This document shows, in pieces, positions 52,359 through 56,796 of a stretch of DNA of 56,796 bases. The DNA comes from JBFKMV01 sp041629655 (GTDB taxonomy: Bacteria > Acidobacteriota > Polarisedimenticolia > Polarisedimenticolales > Polarisedimenticolaceae): the NCBI GenBank assembly GCA_041629655.1, contig JBFKMV010000006.1, positions 1 to 56,796 on the forward strand, in the 5' to 3' direction. Position numbers and translations under genes: made by a program. Positions within the stretch are counted from its first letter, which is position 1. Every line of letters begins with the position of its first letter. The notes under the pieces are model-generated. The model saw nothing but the letters and a program-made list of their open reading frames with translations. It searched no databases and was not told where the DNA came from.

Positions 52359-52793
52359 ATGAACAAGAAGCTGATCATCATCATCGGGCTGGTCGCGCTG
52401 CTGGCGGGCGCGGGAGGCGCCGCGGCCTTCTTCATGACCCGCAAGCCGGCCGAGGGCGAGGGACAGACGGCGAAGAAGGAGCCACCGGGCCTGATCGCGC
52501 TGGAGAGCTTCGTGGTCAACCTCGAGGGCGGCGGCAAGGACCGCTTCGCCAAGCTGAACCTGCAGCTGACCGTCGAGCCGGCTGCCGTGGCCGAAGCGGT
52601 GCTGGACGACCCGCTGCTGCTGGCGAAGATCCGCGACCGCACGCTGACGCTGATCGCGTCGAAGACCTACGACGAGCTGATCACGCCGCTGGGCAAGGAG
52701 AGCCTGCGTCGCGAGGTCAAGGCGCGGATCAACCCGTTGCTCGAGGACGGCGAGGTCGAGGACGTGCTGTTCTCGGAGTTCATGGTGCAATGA
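52359..52793 (+). CDS. fliL: Flagellar basal-body-associated protein FliL
   Basis: 144 residues with one N-terminal membrane helix (about 4-26) and the FliL periplasmic domain (F-V-V-N-L-E-G, R-F-A-K-L-N-L-Q-L, L-R-D-R-T-like I-R-D-R-T-L-T-L-I, R-R-E-V-K-A-R-I-N). FliL rings the stator and supports torque. It is the third gene of the sigma-28 operon, followed by a hairpin. Confidence 0.93.
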   Translation: MNKKLIIIIGLVALLAGAGGAAAFFMTRKPAEGEGQTAKKEPPGLIALESFVVNLEGGGKDRFAKLNLQLTVEPAAVAEAVLDDPLLLAKIRDRTLTLIASKTYDELITPLGKESLRREVKARINPLLEDGEVEDVLFSEFMVQ

Positions 52794-52830
52794 CGACGAA
52801 GGGCCGGCACCCGGCCGGCTCTGCTCGTCG
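52794..52830 (+). terminator. Hairpin between fliL and the convergent PDZ gene
   Basis: CGACGA pairs with TCGTCG, and inside it GGCCGG pairs with CCGGCC around CAC, directly after the fliL stop. CTTTCG follows. It can serve both converging genes. Confidence 0.55.
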
Positions 52831-52853
52831 CTTTCGGCTCCGACTCCGTCGGA

Positions 52854-53321
52854 TCAGTTCTGCGCGATGTCGTACTCGGCGTGCTCCATCATGTGCCGGC
52901 CGACCATCGCCGCTGCGACGTCCGCGGGCATCGCCGCGAGGGTCACCGTGAGCTCGCGCTCCTTGCCTGCGCTGGCGATCGTGTAGTTGAAGGTGGCGCC
53001 CGGCTTCATCTGCGGCTCGAGCTTCTGGATCTCGGGGTAGTTCTCCTCGGTGTAGCGGATCCCGTTGATCGCCAGCAGCACGTCACCGGTCTTGACGCCA
53101 ACAGCCGCCGCGGGGGTCCCGTCCCAGACCTCGGTGACGACGAGCTTGCCGTCGTCGCCCCGCTCGAGGTTGACGCCCGCCCAGCCGCGGTCCTTGACGT
53201 GCTGGGCGAGGTAGTTGAGACACTTCTGGGTGTCCTCAGAGCACTTCTTGCCCTCGCCGGCCACGGCCAGTCCGACCGTCGCCAGGGCGAGGCACAGGCC
53301 GATCGCCAACGTTTGTCGCAT
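52854..53321 (-). CDS. Exported PDZ-domain protein
   Basis: 155 residues with a signal peptide (about 1-21). A PDZ domain covers about 45-130: G-W-A-G-V-N-L-E, V-W-D-G-T-P-A-A-A-V-G-V-K-T-G-D-V-L-L-A-I-N-G. No protease domain is attached. The mature N-terminus has two Cys residues that may pair. A PDZ protein of this size can bind peptide tails or act as an accessory of an envelope protease. It sits between fliL and the GTPase gene, in the GTPase orientation. Confidence 0.82.
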   Translation of the reverse strand: MRQTLAIGLCLALATVGLAVAGEGKKCSEDTQKCLNYLAQHVKDRGWAGVNLERGDDGKLVVTEVWDGTPAAAVGVKTGDVLLAINGIRYTEENYPEIQKLEPQMKPGATFNYTIASAGKERELTVTLAAMPADVAAAMVGRHMMEHAEYDIAQN

Positions 53322-53409
53322 CCGCTTGCCTCCTGAATGGCGGGAACTGCCCCGCGTATCGGGGGTAACAGGGCAATCCGAGCCGGTATTCCGGGCCCGG
53401 ACGCGGGAA

Positions 53410-54804
53410 TCAGGATGCGGCGGCGGGGCGGCTTCCCTGGACGAGCTTCCGGCGCAGCGCGTGCCAGTGCAGCGAGAGGCTCAGGAAGGTCGCCGCGGTG
53501 ATCCAGAACTCGCGCTCGACGGGATCGACGGGCGATTCGATGATCCGGCCGTAGACGAACAGGCTGCCGAACCGCAACCCGTCGCACGCCAGCGGCACGA
53601 CCAGTGCCGAGGCGAGGCCCTCGGCGCCCGGGGGGGTCGCGTCGAAGAACACCTCACTCGCCAGGTCCTCGATCCAGCGCGGCTCCTCGGTCTCGCCGAG
53701 CCGGAAGGCCAGGCTACCCAGCCCCTCCGCCACGCTCGCGTTCAACACGTCTGGACGACCCGCGGGGTGCACCTCGCGTTCGTCCATCACCTTCTCGCCG
53801 GCACGGAACAGCAGCAGCGAGCCGGACTCGCGTCCGGCGCCGTCGAGCAGCAGCTTGAGCAGTCCCGGCGGCAACGCCGCGTTGGCCGGATCGATCAGCA
53901 GCGGCGCGAGCCCGGACAGCGCGCTCATCATCCGGCCCTGGCGCTCGTTGGCCTGCTGGACGCCCTTGTAGCCCTCGAGCCGCTCCGCCAGCTCCATCCC
54001 GGTCTGGACCGCTTCCGAGATCAGCTTCTCCTGGTCGAGGATCGTGCGATCGCGTCCGCGATCGGCCCACTCGTCGCGATAGGCATCCTGGTCGACGCGG
54101 TGCTCGAAGGCACGCACCGGCGCCGCTGCGCCCCCCGCGGGCAGCGAGGGCTCCCGCGAGCGCGCCTGGGCCAGCGCGGCGTCGACCGTCTTGACGATCG
54201 TCTCCTCGGGAATCGCTTTCCCAGCCACCGAATAGGCGCGCGAGATCCCCGCCTTCAACACCGCCGCGAACGTCTCGACGACGCCCGCGCCCGTCGTCGC
54301 CACCGCCTCGACTGCCGGCAGGTTGCGCGGGTTCAGCTTGGCGAGCTGCTCGACGGGCAGCGCATCGGGGAGGTCACGCTTGTTCCACTGGAACACCAGC
54401 GGCGTCTTGTCGGGATCGAGACCGTTGGCCTTCAGGTTGTCGCGGAGGTTCTGCGCCGCCCACCCGTTGCTCTTCCACGCCTCCCGCGACGAGTCGACCA
54501 CCAGCACCACGCCGTCGGTCCCCGCCAGCACCTGCCGCCGCGTCAGCTCGTAGTGCACCTGCCCCGGAACCGTGTACAGCTTGACCTTGACCGTCAGCCC
54601 CCCGACCTGCCCCAGGTCCATCGGCAGCAGGTCGAAGAACAGCGTGCGGTCGTCCTTGGTCGCGATCGAGACCAGGCCCTGCAACCCGTCCGGATCGGTC
54701 AGCCGGTGCAGCGTCTCCAGGTTCGTCGTCTTCCCGCCCAGCGCACACCCGTAGTAGACGAGCTTGATCGTGATCGTCTTGTGCGTCACGTCGACGACAG
54801 ACAT
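53410..54804 (-). CDS. MglA-like GTPase fused to a GAF domain
   Basis: 464 residues, AGGAGA upstream. The GTPase part (1-195) has P-loop G19-C-A-L-G-G-K-T26 and V-D-S-S, with T-V-P-G-Q (78-82) in place of the usual D-x-x-G and N141-K-R-D144 as base-specificity motif. T-V-P-G-Q is the mark of MglA, the polarity switch of gliding and pilus motility. After a helical linker (about 200-300) comes a GAF-like domain (about 305-455). Other bacteria keep MglA-like and GAF/roadblock parts on separate genes. A sigma-28-like promoter precedes it, so it is probably made with the motor. No MglB (roadblock) gene is in view. Confidence 0.88.
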   Translation of the reverse strand: MSVVDVTHKTITIKLVYYGCALGGKTTNLETLHRLTDPDGLQGLVSIATKDDRTLFFDLLPMDLGQVGGLTVKVKLYTVPGQVHYELTRRQVLAGTDGVVLVVDSSREAWKSNGWAAQNLRDNLKANGLDPDKTPLVFQWNKRDLPDALPVEQLAKLNPRNLPAVEAVATTGAGVVETFAAVLKAGISRAYSVAGKAIPEETIVKTVDAALAQARSREPSLPAGGAAAPVRAFEHRVDQDAYRDEWADRGRDRTILDQEKLISEAVQTGMELAERLEGYKGVQQANERQGRMMSALSGLAPLLIDPANAALPPGLLKLLLDGAGRESGSLLLFRAGEKVMDEREVHPAGRPDVLNASVAEGLGSLAFRLGETEEPRWIEDLASEVFFDATPPGAEGLASALVVPLACDGLRFGSLFVYGRIIESPVDPVEREFWITAATFLSLSLHWHALRRKLVQGSRPAAAS

Positions 54805-54838
54805 CCCAGTCTCCTGCGCGCAAGCTTTCCCGAACGTC

Positions 54839-54865
54839 GTATCGGCCGCTCCGCCCGAAAATTGA
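54839..54865 (-). promoter_or_regulatory. Sigma-28-like promoter of the GTPase-GAF gene
   Basis: On the minus strand: TCAATTTT (54865-54858), 11 bases, GCCGATAC (54846-54839). The spacing is that of the FliA consensus and GCCGATA is intact. The predicted start lies about 28 bases before the ATG. Confidence 0.75.
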
Positions 54866-55001
54866 GCCCCCCGCCCCCGCGTCCCGTGAAGGCAACCCGG
54901 TTATAGGTATTATGGATATGACCCCTGGCCTCCGGTTGTGCCGAACGCGCGGATGGGGTAGATAACGAGAACCGCGGGTTCCCGGCGAGAGGGAAGCGTC
55001 C

Positions 55002-56237
55002 ATGGCCCTCGACTGCAACACGGCCTTCGGCCGCTATTTGAGGATTCTGCGGGAGCGCAAGCGGCTCTCGCTGGATGAAGTCGACTCCCTGTCCCGCAGC
55101 TTCCCCGAGAGCATCAACAAGGGCTACCTCTCCCGCTGCGAGAACGGCCGCCAACGCATCGCCTTCTCCAAGATCGTCGCCCTGAGCCGCATCTACGAAG
55201 TCCCCACCGAAGTCTTCGCCGAGCGCATGGAACTGGACATGGAGCTGGATCGGGTCGGTGGGCCGGAGACGGAGGGGAAGACTTTTGGGGAGCTAAGCGA
55301 ACTTGCGCGGAAGTGCATTCAATCCGGCGCTGTGTGGCAGGCCTATGGTTACTCGCGGGATGCCGGCTTCGTGGCCACGACTAGTGAACTTTCCCCGCGG
55401 TTTGCGAACCACACAGAGCAACTTTTGATTTCCTATATGAACATTGCGACGACCACGATCAGCTTGGGGCGCACTCGTTTCGCGCAGAACGAGTTGCACT
55501 ATATTGAGCAGACCCAACGTCTCAGCCCCTCAATGTCTGCAATTCTCCTTGAGAGGCTCGGTGTAATCCATCACAGACACAAGGATTACGCTGTATCGCG
55601 GGACTACTTGGACCGAGCGATAGAAGCCGGGATAGGGTGCCAAGCTAATGAATGGATCGGCTTCTTCTATTCGTCGCGCGCGGCGTTGGCGGAGACGGAA
55701 CAAGACCATGAACTCGCGCTGGAGCTTTATCAGAAAGCGTTCCGCGCAATGCGTGATGCGGGCCAGGAACAAGAAGGCGCCCGTGCTCTGTACTACCTAG
55801 CGTCTAACTACTTCCGCACGCAACGGTACAACGCAGCAAAGAGAACCATTCTCTCTGCTGAACGGTATGCACGCCGGCACCGCATGGACCGGACGATTGC
55901 CTTTTTGAGGATCTTGTTGGGTGAAGTCGAAGACGCCGAGGGCAAGTCAGATCTCGCAGCCCGTCGGTGGCGAGAGGCGATCCTGATTGGCCGAAAGAAC
56001 AATGATCGGCTGTTACGTTTCAAAGCTGAACTACTTCTGTACCGTCAAGCGCTTCGTCGGGGCAAGACTGCTGCCGCCCGCGCAATCGAACGGAGACTCA
56101 AGCGCCTGTCGCCGTGGGTCCCGGAGAACGCTGAGGAGCTTCTCGAGTTCAAGAAGCTTCTGACATTACGAAGCAGCCCAACCGCCAAGCGAGTTGCGAC
56201 AGTGCAACCTCCCGCCTTACCTCACGGCAACCCATAG
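55002..56237 (+). CDS. XRE-family regulator with TPR-type sensory domain
   Basis: 411 residues, GAGAGGG upstream. An N-terminal XRE helix-turn-helix (about 8-75: R-Y-L-R-I-L-R-E-R-K-R-L-S-L, Y-L-S-R-C-E-N-G-R-Q) is followed by a long all-helical TPR-like region (about 95-380). The layout resembles peptide-binding RRNPP regulators (PlcR, Rap, Rgg) of Firmicutes. The first 90 codons are as GC-rich as the rest of the window; from about 55270 on the GC and third-position bias fall clearly, suggesting a mosaic gene or relaxed codon use. A weak -10 (TATTAT, 54908-54913) lies in the AT-rich patch before it. Confidence 0.8.
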   Translation: MALDCNTAFGRYLRILRERKRLSLDEVDSLSRSFPESINKGYLSRCENGRQRIAFSKIVALSRIYEVPTEVFAERMELDMELDRVGGPETEGKTFGELSELARKCIQSGAVWQAYGYSRDAGFVATTSELSPRFANHTEQLLISYMNIATTTISLGRTRFAQNELHYIEQTQRLSPSMSAILLERLGVIHHRHKDYAVSRDYLDRAIEAGIGCQANEWIGFFYSSRAALAETEQDHELALELYQKAFRAMRDAGQEQEGARALYYLASNYFRTQRYNAAKRTILSAERYARRHRMDRTIAFLRILLGEVEDAEGKSDLAARRWREAILIGRKNNDRLLRFKAELLLYRQALRRGKTAAARAIERRLKRLSPWVPENAEELLEFKKLLTLRSSPTAKRVATVQPPALPHGNP

Positions 56238-56276
56238 CAGCGCTCACACCTTCCCAGCGCGAACCTGTCGCGGTAT

Positions 56277-56309
56277 CCACGACGTGCAATCAAAACACGC
56301 TCGTCGTGG
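56277..56309 (+). promoter_or_regulatory. Inverted repeat before the small exported gene
   Basis: CCACGACG (56277-56284) and CGTCGTGG (56302-56309) are perfect inverted copies 17 bases apart. The right arm runs into the ribosome binding site GGGGGAGGTG. It could be an operator for the XRE regulator or an RNA hairpin that hides the site. Confidence 0.5.
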
Positions 56310-56320
56310 GGGAGGTGACT

Positions 56321-56647
56321 ATGATCGCCAAGAACTCTCTAGTACTCGTCGTGGTGACGGTCGTCCTAGTTTGCTCAGCTGTGAACGCTGACGACTCGGA
56401 CGCCCCGCCGGAGCGACTCGAACTTAACTGTGAGGTTTGGAAGTCACTACCCTTGTACTTGCGGGTCCAGCTACCTGCTCCGCCCAACTGTATCGGAGAA
56501 GACCAAGGACCATTTCCCTCGGGTGAGCCAGAGGGGTCCACGGAGAAACAACGTGGGTTCGGGCATGCACGCGATTTGGTGACGTCAATCCTCGGAGTCG
56601 CGACGCGATGGATGCGGGTCCTCACGTGCAGTCGGTGGCTTGATTGA
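56321..56647 (+). CDS. Small exported hypothetical protein
   Basis: 108 residues from ATG at 56321, four bases behind an excellent GGGAGGTG. A textbook signal peptide (N-x-L-V-L-V-V-V-T-V-V-L-V, cleavage after A-V-N-A near 23) leads to an 85-residue mature part that is acidic at first, with three Cys residues, a Pro-rich P-A-P-P-N-C segment and a C-terminal R-W-M-R-V-L-T-C-S-R-W-L-D tail. No family is recognised. GC is lower than in most of the window. It lies 83 bases after the XRE-TPR gene with a strong terminator behind it. Confidence 0.65.
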   Translation: MIAKNSLVLVVVTVVLVCSAVNADDSDAPPERLELNCEVWKSLPLYLRVQLPAPPNCIGEDQGPFPSGEPEGSTEKQRGFGHARDLVTSILGVATRWMRVLTCSRWLD

Positions 56648-56666
56648 AACCGTAAGCGCAGTGAAT

Positions 56667-56698
56667 AAAAAAAGGGCGGCCCAACGGCCGCCCTTTTT
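56667..56698 (+). terminator. Strong bidirectional intrinsic terminator
   Basis: GGGCGGCC (56674-56681) pairs perfectly with GGCCGCCC (56686-56693) around CAAC; A7 precedes and T5 follows. It serves the small exported gene and, on the other strand, the gene that enters from the right. Confidence 0.93.
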
Positions 56699-56722
56699 CA
56701 AGCTCGCTTAAGCTAAGCCCTG

Positions 56723-56796
56723 CTACTGCGTCTTGACCGCCTTCCGCTGCAACTCCTCCTCGATCACCGACTGCAACGCCGCGAAGGGCTGCGCGC
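56723..56796 (-). CDS. 3' end of an unidentified gene (partial)
   Basis: On the minus strand, 23 residues run from the window edge to TAG at 56725-56723, with G/C third positions throughout. The tail Q-S-V-I-E-E-E-L-Q-R-K-A-V-K-T-Q is helical and charged. Too short to assign. The terminator at 56667-56698 would end its transcript. Confidence 0.55.
   Translation of the reverse strand, partial: AQPFAALQSVIEEELQRKAVKTQ

Overview
The window is about 57 kb of very GC-rich chromosomal DNA from a flagellated, diderm bacterium. Lipoprotein and signal-peptide proteins, P- and L-ring genes (flgH, flgI, flgA) and OmpA-type MotB point to an outer membrane. Large Ser/Thr kinases with TPR or TolB-like tails, ELWxxDGT-repeat and HAF-like secreted proteins, a Reg_prop two-component sensor and an MglA-GAF GTPase are typical of Acidobacteriota, Myxococcota and related deep lineages; an acidobacterium-like host is my inference, not something the sequence proves. 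I saw no rRNA, tRNA, CRISPR array, insertion sequence or integrase.

Layout. 1-14.1 kb is an accessory region: a 3' gene fragment, a 1552-aa internally duplicated membrane protein, a secreted HExxH metalloprotease, a methyltransferase, a stand-alone TIR protein, a zinc-ribbon Ser/Thr kinase with a polytopic tail, a di-haem cytochrome c with a small exported partner, and a leucine-dehydrogenase-like enzyme. 14.2-16.9 kb is a sigma-54-driven export operon, fliN-fliO-fliP-fliQ-fliR. 16.9-31.1 kb is a 14-kb block of sensory and exported genes lying between fliR and flhB: a Reg_prop histidine kinase with its LuxR-type regulator, a degenerate receiver protein, two exported repeat proteins, and two Ser/Thr kinases with near-identical 115-bp leaders.

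31.3-50.4 kb is the main flagellar cluster: flhB-flhA-flhF-flhG-fliA-fliM-fliN(second copy)-orf-flgF-flgG-flgA-flgH-flgI-flgJ, flgM-flgN-flgK-flgL-fliW-csrA, then a receiver-GspE/PilB-like ATPase fusion and an HDOD protein. It starts with a sigma-54 promoter whose 16 bases are identical to the one before the first fliN. motA-motB-fliL follow behind a near-consensus sigma-28 (FliA) promoter. A convergent MglA-like GTPase-GAF gene also carries a sigma-28-like promoter, which ties it to the motility regulon. The window ends with a lower-GC pair, an XRE-TPR regulator and a small exported protein separated by an inverted repeat, then a strong terminator and the 3' end of an opposing gene.

How it fits together. 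The promoters suggest a hierarchy in which sigma-54 turns on the export gate, switch, FliA and hook-basal-body genes, while FliA with its anti-sigma factor FlgM controls the motor (motAB-fliL), the GTPase-GAF protein and probably flgM itself. FliW and CsrA supply post-transcriptional control; the csrA leader can fold into three consecutive hairpins with GGA in the loop, the last holding the csrA ribosome binding site.
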